Part shown: positions 1 to 5,281 of the stretch, one piece after another
Layout of the letters: each line of letters begins with the position of its first letter
Numbering within the stretch: the stretch's first letter is position 1
Assembly (NCBI GenBank): GCA_026417675.1
Contig: JAOACV010000193.1
Location: 1-5,865, forward strand
Length of the DNA: 5,865 nt
Reading direction: 5' to 3'
DNA from: Verrucomicrobiia bacterium
GTDB taxonomy: Bacteria > Verrucomicrobiota > Verrucomicrobiia > CAIQCK01
Notes under the pieces: generated by a model
The model's database searches: none
Seen by the model: the letters and a program-made list of their open reading frames with translations, nothing else
Told to the model about the DNA's origin: nothing
Made by a program: the position numbers and the translations under genes

Positions 1-327
1 GCGTTGTATTCGTCTCTTGACGCGCATGGCACCCAGACATGGGAGAATTGCACGCAATCTCTGACAGGAAGCATCACTCGCGCCGATAGGGCTTCGGGCG
101 CTCTTTCGTTGAATCTCGTGAGGGCGGACGATCATTCAGAAGTCGTGGCTCAGGCAAAGATCGAGGGAACTGCGAGCGCAAGTCTAACTTTGCCGGTGCT
201 AGACCTAGATGACATGGATAAGAACGAGATCGTTGCGCCCCCGGGACAATGGAGCACAGACGCTCAGTTGACCGGAACTGTTCAACTCCCTGGCATGGAT
301 CCATTTTCTTTCCCCGTGATTCCGTAA
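1..327 (+). CDS. 3' end of an unidentified protein (5' partial)
   Basis: The frame is open from the first base to a TAA at 325-327, giving 108 visible residues. The TTG at position 4 could act as a start, but the frame has no upstream stop in view and no ribosome binding site can be judged, so I treat the gene as running in from the left edge. The visible part is rich in Ser, Thr, Leu, Ala and Asp, with alternating hydrophobic and polar stretches such as GALSLNLVRADD and ASLTLPVLDLDD, as expected for beta-strands. It has no helix of membrane length and a single Cys. It ends in a Pro-rich tail (PGMDPFSFPVIP). I do not recognise a family. A beta-sandwich C-terminal domain of an exported protein is a guess. 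The next gene starts 29 bases downstream on the same strand, so the two are probably cotranscribed. Confidence 0.55.
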   Translation, partial: ALYSSLDAHGTQTWENCTQSLTGSITRADRASGALSLNLVRADDHSEVVAQAKIEGTASASLTLPVLDLDDMDKNEIVAPPGQWSTDAQLTGTVQLPGMDPFSFPVIP

Positions 328-356
328 GGATTCTGCAAAGCGCAGCGGAAACAGTC

Positions 357-1550
357 ATGAGCGTCTGGCAGTGGGTTTGGATTGATCGTTTGCGAGGCCA
401 AACTGTCCTTGCGACGATGATGCTGGTGGTGCTCTGTTGTGCGTGTGGGACCGCAAGCGAGAGTGCCCCGTATGTGGAAAAGGACTTCCTTCTTCTGAAC
501 ACGGACGCAGACCAGCCAGTCGGTAAAACACTCTTGTCAACGGTTCGTCAACTTCTTCGGTGCGAATATCGCAAGGACTGGAGCGAATTCGGCCATCTTT
601 GGGTTGGGGATGCTGCATGTTGGGTTTCGAATTTCGTCACCATGGAAGAGAAGAACCGTCCCTTGTCTCGGCTCGGCGGAGGAGACAAGAAGCGTCATTT
701 CATCGTGGACGGCAAATGGCACGCAAGAGACGGGAACCAGGCTCTTGTCAGAATGGTTGTTTTCGAGATGCCGCCGATCGAAACCTATTCTCCGGCGTGG
801 GTTGGGAATAGCCAGCAGCCCAAGTCTGCGCACATCCGGTATTATTCGCTGGCCAAGACAAATGATCTGTGGCTTGCAAGTCACACGATCTGCGATGCAC
901 TGGCGAACCATGTCACCCACAGCGAAGATAGTGCGGATCGCTTCTTTTCCGAGATTAGGCCCACAGCGGCTGAAAAATCCGATGGGGTAGATGTTCCCGT
1001 CAATAGAATCAAGGCGTTCTGTGCGGCTTCAAATTTCAGGGCTTTGGCATGGGGCAAGGACTTGCGGGTTCGCGGCAAGAACCTAAAGAACGTGGACCGC
1101 AGCGACCGTCTTGATCTGACAGACGCCGAGAACGTGCTCGCTTCAATGATGAGCGCTCGCAAGATCGGCGACTTGGACTGGCTCGCGTCCCACATGGACG
1201 GTGCGGATCGGGAAGTTTTGAAAAACGACGTTCGGAAGTCTGGTGGACCCGAAAAGCTTTCGCGGTTCTTGAAGATGGCTGCGAATAATTACCTCAGGGA
1301 TTTGCAGGTTTTCGCGACCGCAATGGGCGCCGACGAAAAACCGTATGCGCTAGTTGCATATGTGTCCAAGATGGAAGTTTTGGGCAGGATGCAGCCGTTG
1401 CTGAATGCTGTGCCTTTTCGTAACGAAAATGGCAGATGGGTTTCGTCTCGCTCGAAGGATGGAGCGTTGTGTGAAGAGTTTGTGCGAGTTTGTAGAATTC
1501 CATTTCTTTTCTGGAAGTCCGAGTTGGCTTCTGAGAACCTCTTGAAATGA
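357..1550 (+). CDS. Exported protein of unknown function with a probable duplicated module
   Basis: This gene encodes 397 residues. I chose the ATG at 357 because GGAA at 347-350 sits 6 bases upstream and it gives a proper export signal: Arg at 11 and 13, then a hydrophobic core at about 17-29. The frame stays open upstream to an ATG at 249, but that start would overlap the previous gene by 79 bases and bury the signal. Three Cys lie at the end of the core (LCCACG, residues 27-31). Lipid attachment is possible, but no ideal lipobox is present. The mature part seems to hold two related halves, about 58-186 and 256-378. Each begins with an amphipathic helix containing D-W (KDWSEFGHLW; GDLDWLASHM) and ends with an N-x-x-W strand followed by a Cys-containing helix (NDLWLASHTICDALAN; NGRWVSSRSKDGALCEEF). 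An NTF2- or SnoaL-like fold would fit but is unproven. The stop overlaps the next start (ATGA). Confidence 0.8.
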   Translation: MSVWQWVWIDRLRGQTVLATMMLVVLCCACGTASESAPYVEKDFLLLNTDADQPVGKTLLSTVRQLLRCEYRKDWSEFGHLWVGDAACWVSNFVTMEEKNRPLSRLGGGDKKRHFIVDGKWHARDGNQALVRMVVFEMPPIETYSPAWVGNSQQPKSAHIRYYSLAKTNDLWLASHTICDALANHVTHSEDSADRFFSEIRPTAAEKSDGVDVPVNRIKAFCAASNFRALAWGKDLRVRGKNLKNVDRSDRLDLTDAENVLASMMSARKIGDLDWLASHMDGADREVLKNDVRKSGGPEKLSRFLKMAANNYLRDLQVFATAMGADEKPYALVAYVSKMEVLGRMQPLLNAVPFRNENGRWVSSRSKDGALCEEFVRVCRIPFLFWKSELASENLLK

Positions 1551-1885
1551 AACAAATTGTTAGAGGAGCAATGAGGAGCAATGACAGTTCGACAGTTCGT
1601 AGGATCCGCAGTGGTTCTTTGTTCTGCATATTCTACTTTCGCTTCGCGTCGTGGATGATTCCTGGTTTTCTTGCGATTGGCGTTGCGGCCCTGTTTGGTG
1701 CAGACGCGATCAAGCTGAACGGTCATTGGATTCACGGATTGCGAGGCCTCACCTACGCCATCTTGGCGGCGTTGTTCACGCCGGCATTCCTTGCGGTAAG
1801 CGTGTTTGTCTTCACTTGGCCGGGCCTTTGGCTCTACTCCAAGTTCAGGAAGTTTCGGATTGACTACATCAACGACGAAACATGA
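1547..1885 (+). CDS. Small two-helix inner-membrane protein, unknown function
   Basis: The product is 112 residues from the ATG at 1547, which overlaps the previous stop as ATGA and so suggests translational coupling. An in-frame ATG at 1571 (M9) is a real alternative: AGAGGAG at 1562-1568 is right next to it, though only 2 bases away. The N-terminus is basic and polar (STVRRIRSG). Hydrophobic segments lie at about 35-51 and 68-97, the second long enough to cross the membrane with a Trp-rich end (FTWPGLWLYSKF). The tail is basic and then acidic (RKFRIDYINDET). By the positive-inside rule both ends would face the cytoplasm. I do not recognise a family. The start region carries two tandem micro-duplications, listed separately. 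The gene shares the lower GC of the two genes before it and not the high GC of the rhodanese that follows. Confidence 0.7.
   Translation: MKQIVRGAMRSNDSSTVRRIRSGSLFCIFYFRFASWMIPGFLAIGVAALFGADAIKLNGHWIHGLRGLTYAILAALFTPAFLAVSVFVFTWPGLWLYSKFRKFRIDYINDET
1564..1598 (+). repeat. Two adjacent tandem micro-duplications (10 bp and 8 bp)
   Basis: AGGAGCAATG occurs twice in tandem at 1564-1573 and 1574-1583. It overlaps at its end with GACAGTTC repeated at 1583-1590 and 1591-1598. The 10-base and 8-base additions sum to 18, so together they keep the reading frame. Removing one copy of each would leave a single AGGAG-containing leader and the start ATGACAGTTCGTAGG, which reads directly into the downstream protein frame. 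Confidence 0.8.
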
Positions 1886-2349
1886 TGTATAACGACGCTG
1901 CAAGAGTCACTTTGCAGACCGCCAGTCTCCTCGCCATCGCCTCGGCCTTCGCGCTGCTCGCCAACGCCTTCTCCCCCGTCGGCATCCCGGTCACGCGCGC
2001 GCTGACGCTGCGGGAACTCGACGCGCGATACTTGACCGCAGAGGAAGCTCACGCGCGTCATGAGGCCGGCCAGTCCATTTTCCTCGATGCCCGCCCCGAG
2101 AAGCTGTTTGAACGCGGGCATATCCCCGGCGCGCTTGTTTATCCGGCCGATGAATTCGAGCAGCGGTTTCTGACGACGGCGGCCTGGCTGCCGAAAGAAA
2201 CGGAACTGGTGGTCTATTGCGATGGCAAAGGCTGCGGCTTGAGCCGGCAACTGGCGGACAAACTCGCCGCCGCCGGCTACACGCGGGTGGTGATCTTCTA
2301 CGAAGGCTGGAAGGCGTGGGATGCACACTGCTGGCCTGTGGAACGATGA
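1882..2349 (+). CDS. Membrane-anchored rhodanese-like sulfurtransferase
   Basis: The 155-residue product has an N-terminal membrane anchor or uncleaved signal at about 12-30, followed by a single rhodanese domain at about 50-154. Family landmarks are the D-A-R element (FLDARP, 67-72), the strand-turn RGHIPGA (78-84), and the catalytic loop starting YCDGKGC (Cys113 as the expected persulfide-forming residue) and followed by GLSRQLA. The C-terminal FYEGWKAW (139-146) matches the usual 'GG/EGW..W' end. The loop is longer than the classical CX4R type and carries a second Cys at 118, as in rhodaneses with a C-x4-C-x2-S loop. The ATG overlaps the previous stop (ATGA), and a second ATG follows directly. 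The anchor would place the domain outside the cytoplasmic membrane. The next gene encodes a MauE/DoxX-like protein, a common partner, so a role in thiol or sulfur redox chemistry at the membrane is likely. The substrate is unknown. Confidence 0.88.
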   Translation: MMYNDAARVTLQTASLLAIASAFALLANAFSPVGIPVTRALTLRELDARYLTAEEAHARHEAGQSIFLDARPEKLFERGHIPGALVYPADEFEQRFLTTAAWLPKETELVVYCDGKGCGLSRQLADKLAAAGYTRVVIFYEGWKAWDAHCWPVER

Positions 2350-2854
2350 ATGGGGCACGAAGAGGCACAAGATGCACGAAGATTCAAAAGATACCTCAGC
2401 CCTTCGTGCCTCTTGTGCTTCTTCTGCTTCTCTGTGGATAAACCGCTCTGGCCGTTTGATACTGGCCGCAGTGTTCATCGTCGCTGGGGCGCTGAAGATC
2501 GTGAACCCGATAGGTTTTGCACGTGACATCACCGACTACGACTTGGCGGCAGGATTGATCGTGCCCGCCATCGCGGTGGTGTTGCCGTGGTGGGAAGTCG
2601 CGGCGGGAGTGCTGGCCATTGCTGGCCGATGGCGCATCGGCGCGTTGACCGCTCTGACGGGCATGTCGGCGGCTTTTCTGATTGTGGGCGCGATTACGTT
2701 CGCGAGGGGTTTGTCGCCCGAGTGTGGGTGCTTCGGTTTCATGAGCGAGCGCGTCGGGCCAATGTCCCTGACCTTCGAAGCTGCTCTCTTGCTGGCCTGT
2801 GTGCTGTTGCTGCGGAAGGAGTTCCGCAGGCCCGAAGAAGATCGGCGACGTTAG
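2321..2854 (+). CDS. MauE/DoxX-type four-helix membrane redox protein
   Basis: This frame encodes 177 residues. Four hydrophobic helices lie at about 45-61, 79-101, 106-128 and 148-164. Family signs are the first-helix motif VAGALKIVNP (54-63), the P-W-W-E at 89-92 in helix 2, and the GLSPECGCFG loop (130-139) with Cys135 and Cys137 before helix 4. MauE is known for forming disulfides during methylamine dehydrogenase maturation, and DoxX relatives act in membrane thiol/quinone redox chemistry. No mau genes are visible, so I infer only a general thiol redox role paired with the upstream rhodanese. The true start is uncertain. ATG 2321 lies inside the rhodanese gene with GGAAGG six bases ahead. 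ATG 2372 has AGAGG six bases ahead. TTG 2456 begins just before helix 1. Residues 12-38 are encoded by a palindromic repeat and are not typical of the family. Confidence 0.82.
   Translation: MHTAGLWNDEWGTKRHKMHEDSKDTSALRASCASSASLWINRSGRLILAAVFIVAGALKIVNPIGFARDITDYDLAAGLIVPAIAVVLPWWEVAAGVLAIAGRWRIGALTALTGMSAAFLIVGAITFARGLSPECGCFGFMSERVGPMSLTFEAALLLACVLLLRKEFRRPEEDRRR
2355..2427. repeat. Imperfect palindromic repeat of GCACGAAG units
   Basis: The left arm at 2355-2381 (three 8-base units: GCACGAAG, GGCACAAG, GCACGAAG) pairs with the right arm at 2402-2427 (CTTCGTGC, TCTTGTGC, TCTTC and beyond). Across the first 23 bases there are only two mismatches, then a one-base bulge. The loop is 2382-2401. 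It lies right after the rhodanese stop (2347-2349) and just before the first helix of the MauE/DoxX protein. It is therefore an intergenic hairpin element that has been captured in, or happens to stay open in, the MauE frame. From general knowledge, similar CACGAAG palindromes are widely dispersed in Verrucomicrobia-like genomes. I cannot confirm copy number from one window. It could act as an mRNA hairpin between the two cistrons. Confidence 0.7.
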
Positions 2855-2859
2855 TGGCC

Positions 2860-2883
2860 GACGGAAGCGTTTCCGGTTCCGTC
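2860..2883 (+). terminator. Hairpin just after the MauE/DoxX stop
   Basis: GACGGAA at 2860-2866 and TTCCGTC at 2877-2883 form a perfect 7-base stem around a 10-base loop, starting 5 bases after the TAG. No T-tract follows (AGGCATTTGTC), so it is at best a weak terminator or an mRNA 3'-end stabiliser. The better terminator is 350 bases further on. Confidence 0.3.
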
Positions 2884-2997
2884 AGGCATTTGTCTCCTCA
2901 GCGCGTTGATCAACTCGTTGAGCTTGTCTTTCACTGGCAGCAGCTCGCAGGCGCTACGAGCCGCGCCACTCTTCTTGCGAATTTGGCCCCAAAGCAC

Positions 2998-3028
2998 CGG
3001 GAAACGACCCAAACTTTCCTGTTTCCCG
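2998..3028. repeat. Inverted repeat CGGGAAAC / GTTTCCCG
   Basis: Perfect 8-base arms at 2998-3005 and 3021-3028 enclose a 15-base spacer. No T-tract follows on either side. The role is unknown. It sits in the gene-poor stretch close to a second small inverted repeat. Confidence 0.4.
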
Positions 3029-3052
3029 CCCGTCGCCCCAGGCAATGTGAAA

Positions 3053-3067
3053 CAGGTTTGCAACCTG
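3053..3067. repeat. Short palindrome CAGGTT-TGC-AACCTG
   Basis: Perfect 6-base arms at 3053-3058 and 3062-3067 surround a 3-base centre. This is compact enough to be a small hairpin or an operator-like site, but no adjacent start codon suggests regulation. It may be part of a dispersed intergenic repeat. Confidence 0.35.
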
Positions 3068-3208
3068 CCGCACTTTTTTGCCGGGCGATGGCAACCGCGC
3101 GACGCAACGCCTTTGCATTTCAACGCTGCTTCCAACTCCTGTTGGGCGCCTTCCACAGGATGCGGGCGGCGAAGACGGCGTTGAGGATGTGAGAGTGGCA
3201 AGCCAACC

Positions 3209-3235
3209 TGCGGTCGTCTTCATGACCGCATTTTT
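3209..3235 (+). terminator. Intrinsic (Rho-independent) terminator
   Basis: TGCGGTC at 3209-3215 and GACCGCA at 3224-3230 form a perfect 7-base stem with an 8-base loop (GTCTTCAT). TTTTT at 3231-3235 follows directly. Orientation is plus only. It would end transcription of the five-gene run, leaving an untranslated tail of about 350 bases after the MauE/DoxX gene, and it insulates the SBBP gene that starts at 3395. Confidence 0.65.
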
Positions 3236-3270
3236 CACCACGGATGGAGCAGATTGCACGGAGGAAATCT
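3236..3270. repeat. Short CACGGA direct repeats
   Basis: CACGGA occurs at 3239-3244 and 3257-3262, 18 bases apart, within CACCACGGATGG...GATTGCACGGAGG. The wording resembles the 'ACCACGGATTACACGGAT' intergenic repeats I associate with Verrucomicrobia-like genomes. Only a fragment is present, with no matching inverted arm nearby. Confidence 0.3.
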
Positions 3271-3394
3271 CGGAACGCTGGTCAAAGGTCCGTCGTGCAA
3301 GCGCCGTTCGCGTCCGCAGGTGAGTTTCGAGCTCGCTCGACCTTGGTGGTTGAGCCGCTCGCCCCGCGGGCTAACAAATGGCGGCGCTGCTGCG

Positions 3395-3891
3395 ATGAAA
3401 ACGCGCATTTTCGACAACCGGTTTGTGGCCCCGATGATTGTTTTCGGGTTTTTGCTTTCGGCCGCGGTTCTGCGGGCGGGAAATTACGAGGTCGCGTTTT
3501 CCACTTACCTCGGTGGCTCCGGCAGGGAGGACACGGCCCGGGCGGTGGCGGTGGACGGCGAAGGCAAACTTCCCGGTGACGGCTGGCGCGTTTCAGAGAC
3601 GGTTTGCCGGCGCGAGCAAGCCGCACGGCCCGCTCTGGGGCGGCGGCGACGCCACGGTCACGGTGTTCTCGCCCGACCTCGGTCGCGCGATGTTCTCCAC
3701 CTATCATGGGCGGCAGCGGCGAGGATTTGTTTCGCGCCTGCACGGTGACGCAGCGCGGCGAAGCGACGCTCGCGGGTTCGACAACCTCCACCGACTGGCC
3801 GACCGTCAACGCGCAGCAACGCCGCTCGGCGGGCGGTCCCGACGAGGTCATTGTGGCGAAGCTGCGCCGCGCCGGTTCGAAAGCCGACTGA
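3395..3891 (+). pseudogene. Broken SBBP (beta-propeller repeat) secreted protein
   Basis: The start ATG at 3395 opens a signal peptide (hydrophobic core about 12-24, likely cleavage after LRA, residue 28) followed directly by an SBBP repeat: FSTYLGGSGREDTARAVAVD. The expected next part of the repeat (roughly N-x-YVTG-x-T-x-S) is missing. Its continuation NFPVTAGAFQRRFAG is in another frame starting at about 3564. A second repeat begins MFSTYHG in that frame and continues GGSGEDLFRACTV and STDWPTVNAQQ in a third frame from 3709, ending at the TGA at 3889-3891. The second shift is explained by one extra G in the run at 3708-3710. The first needs a deletion of about 30-36 bases or an equivalent change. 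SBBP proteins usually have many repeats; here barely two remain, so it is also short. Usual role: cell-surface or secreted binding or adhesion. No ribosome binding site is obvious. Confidence 0.75.
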
Positions 3892-3921
3892 ATCGGGCGT
3901 CGTCAGTGGATGGGTGTGCCT

Positions 3922-4935
3922 TCACGGCTTTGTGAGCCGTTCGACGAGCAAGTCTTCAAATGCGCCCATGTCTTTCCAGCTTGCAGCGAAGCGGACCTGC
4001 TTCGCGCCCGGTTCGATCCGGGTAAACCCGTCGTCGGTCACGCGCAGACCGGCGGTTTCCATCGCGCAGAACTGATCCGCGAACGCCAGATAAACTGCCA
4101 CGGTGTCAAACAACGTGCTGCTGCGCGACTCGGCTTCGCTGGGCTGATCCTTCTTCTTCCTCGCGTCGGCCCACAACCGATAGTTCTCGATAATGGCGGC
4201 GGCCACGGGCGCTTTCGAGTCGCGGACTTTGCGATACTTCTCGCCGGTCAGATGAACCAGCCCGCAGGTGTCCAGCGGCGTGATCGTCATTTCCCAAGGC
4301 GCGGTGAAGACCCTCTGTCAGGATTGTGGATCGGCCCTGACGTTCCACTCCGCGGCGACCTTCGGACTGCCGCCGTAGCCAACGCGCACGCTGCCGTGCA
4401 TGCCGACGAACCGCGCGCGCTGGGCGATGCGCGGCTCGCGCCGGAGCGCCTCGGCGATGTTGGGCACGGGGCCGATGCAAATGAGCGTCATCGGTCGGGG
4501 TGACTTCATGATCGTGTCAATCAACGCCTGCACGCCGTCGTTATGAACCTTGCCTGGATACGCTTTGAGGTCATAACCCTTGACCCAGCCAGCCTGGCCA
4601 CCTTCGCCTGTGACGCCATTGTCGAGTCCCACGCCCACCGCCACGTCCGTGCGGCCGGCGCGCTCCAAGAACTTCGCGAGCAACCGCGCGCGATAGTGCG
4701 TCCGCCCGTAGTCGCCCACCACGAGCTTCAAATCGAGTTCTGGCGATTTCAAGAGCAATCCCAACGCCCACGTGTCGTCAATGTCATCGCCGATGTCCGT
4801 GTCGAGAATGACGGGGATTCCGGCCCCTCTCGCATCAGCCGCATTGCCGGGCTGCGCGAGGCCACACAACCCCGCAGACGCCGCACCGACCAAGACCGCA
4901 AGGAAGACGCGATACCAGGAGAATATGGTGTTCAT
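3922..4935 (-). pseudogene. Secreted nucleoside hydrolase interrupted by an in-frame TGA
   Basis: Read from the ATG at 4935 to the TGA at 3924-3922, this is one frame of 337 codon positions, normal for the family, broken only by a TGA at 4320-4318 (position 206). Nucleoside hydrolases cleave the N-glycosidic bond of nucleosides to base and ribose. Visible features: signal peptide (core about 9-26, likely cleavage near GNAADA at 30-35), the metal-binding Asp cluster LDTDIGDDIDD (44-54), VHNDG (about 130), the strand-turn TLICIGPVPNIAEAL, the substrate-loop AAEWNVRADP (about 194-203), and after the stop VFTAPWEMTITPLDTCG (209-225). The TGA falls between the AEWN loop and the TAPW element, so translation would stop after 205 residues and lose the C-terminal part of the active site. 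UGA ends several neighbouring genes normally, so recoding is unlikely. A sequencing error remains possible. No clear ribosome binding site precedes the ATG. Confidence 0.85.
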
Positions 4936-5007
4936 GCCGGGACATGATGTCTGCTGCGGACGGGAAATGGAAGCGCGGAGCGATGGGAGGATCCACGCCT
5001 TCGCGGT

Positions 5008-5222
5008 TTACCGCATCTCAAACGGGCCGATGTCGAAACCATCACCTTGCGGGCGCCGCCTGCCATCGGCGTCGTGGGGAACGAGGACGCGCAGGTCGCT
5101 GCCGCGGTTGATGACCGGCGAGCCGGGCAGGGGATGGAAATCGCGGCGCGCGGCGTCGCGAAAGAGCGGCGGCTCGTAAACGCCGTGAGACTGATAACCG
5201 CGCTGATGTTGTTTTGCACCAG
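5008..5222 (-). pseudogene. C-terminal remnant of a right-handed parallel beta-helix protein
   Basis: On the minus strand from 5181 to the TAA at 5010-5008, one frame reads VYEPPLFRDAARRDFHPLPG, then SPVINRGSDLR, and closes with GFDIGPFEMR. The order 'P-L-F-x-D-x-x-x-x-D-F-H-x-x-x-x-S-P-x-I' followed by 'D-I-G-x-F-E' is the standard C-terminal end of secreted parallel beta-helix proteins (pectate-lyase-like, polysaccharide-binding or cleaving). Just upstream, LVQNNIS at 5222-5202 fits the preceding coil but is in a different frame, so a one-base loss near 5200 is likely. Nothing further upstream belongs to it: the sialidase-type gene ends at 5282. So most of the gene is gone and the scrap is wedged between two hydrolase genes. 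It has no start of its own. Confidence 0.7.
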
Positions 5223-5281
5223 CGGCCGCAGATTGGCGGTTCGGACCCTGGCGCGCGCAGAAATTTGAGGGAAGTGGTTCA

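Larger units (their letters stand above)
2855..3394. other. Gene-poor stretch of about 540 bases with inverted repeats
   Basis: I find no convincing gene here. Frames on both strands lack family motifs, and no long frame has a good start. Contents: a hairpin at 2860-2883, inverted repeats at 2998-3028 and 3053-3067, an intrinsic terminator at 3209-3235, and short CACGGA repeats near 3239-3262. The minus-strand frame that ends in a TAA at 2853-2851 has a tail that reads like a real helical C-terminus (LLPVKDKLNELINALRRQMP, encoded at about 2880-2940). Nothing upstream of it in that frame looks like protein, so a decayed gene end is possible but unproven. No recognisable family. Confidence 0.5.

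Noticed and set aside
249..356. Upstream extension of the 397-residue exported protein to the ATG at 249
   Set aside because: It overlaps the previous gene by 79 bases, has no good ribosome binding site, and would place 36 polar residues before a clear signal peptide.
2355..2427. CRISPR-like or transposon-end interpretation of the GCACGAAG units
   Set aside because: The units are 8-9 bases apart with no spacers, arranged as one palindrome; no transposase or target duplication is visible.
1864..2532. 222-residue minus-strand frame opposite the rhodanese
   Set aside because: It is the antisense shadow of the rhodanese and palindrome; it shows no family motif, while the plus strand has full rhodanese signatures.
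3350..3377. Promoter for the SBBP gene (TTGAGC, 16-base spacer, TAACAA)
   Set aside because: Only 4 of 6 and 3 of 6 matches to the sigma-70 boxes, in GC-rich sequence of a non-model phylum; too weak to annotate.
3924..3940. Hairpin ACGGCT-TTGTG-AGCCGT as a terminator between the convergent genes
   Set aside because: It lies within the last codons of the nucleoside hydrolase, has only a 6-base stem, and no T-tract on either strand.
4318..4320. Selenocysteine or recoded UGA in the nucleoside hydrolase
   Set aside because: I see no convincing hairpin of SECIS type right after the codon, no reason for a selenocysteine at this position in the family, and UGA serves as the normal stop of four neighbouring genes.
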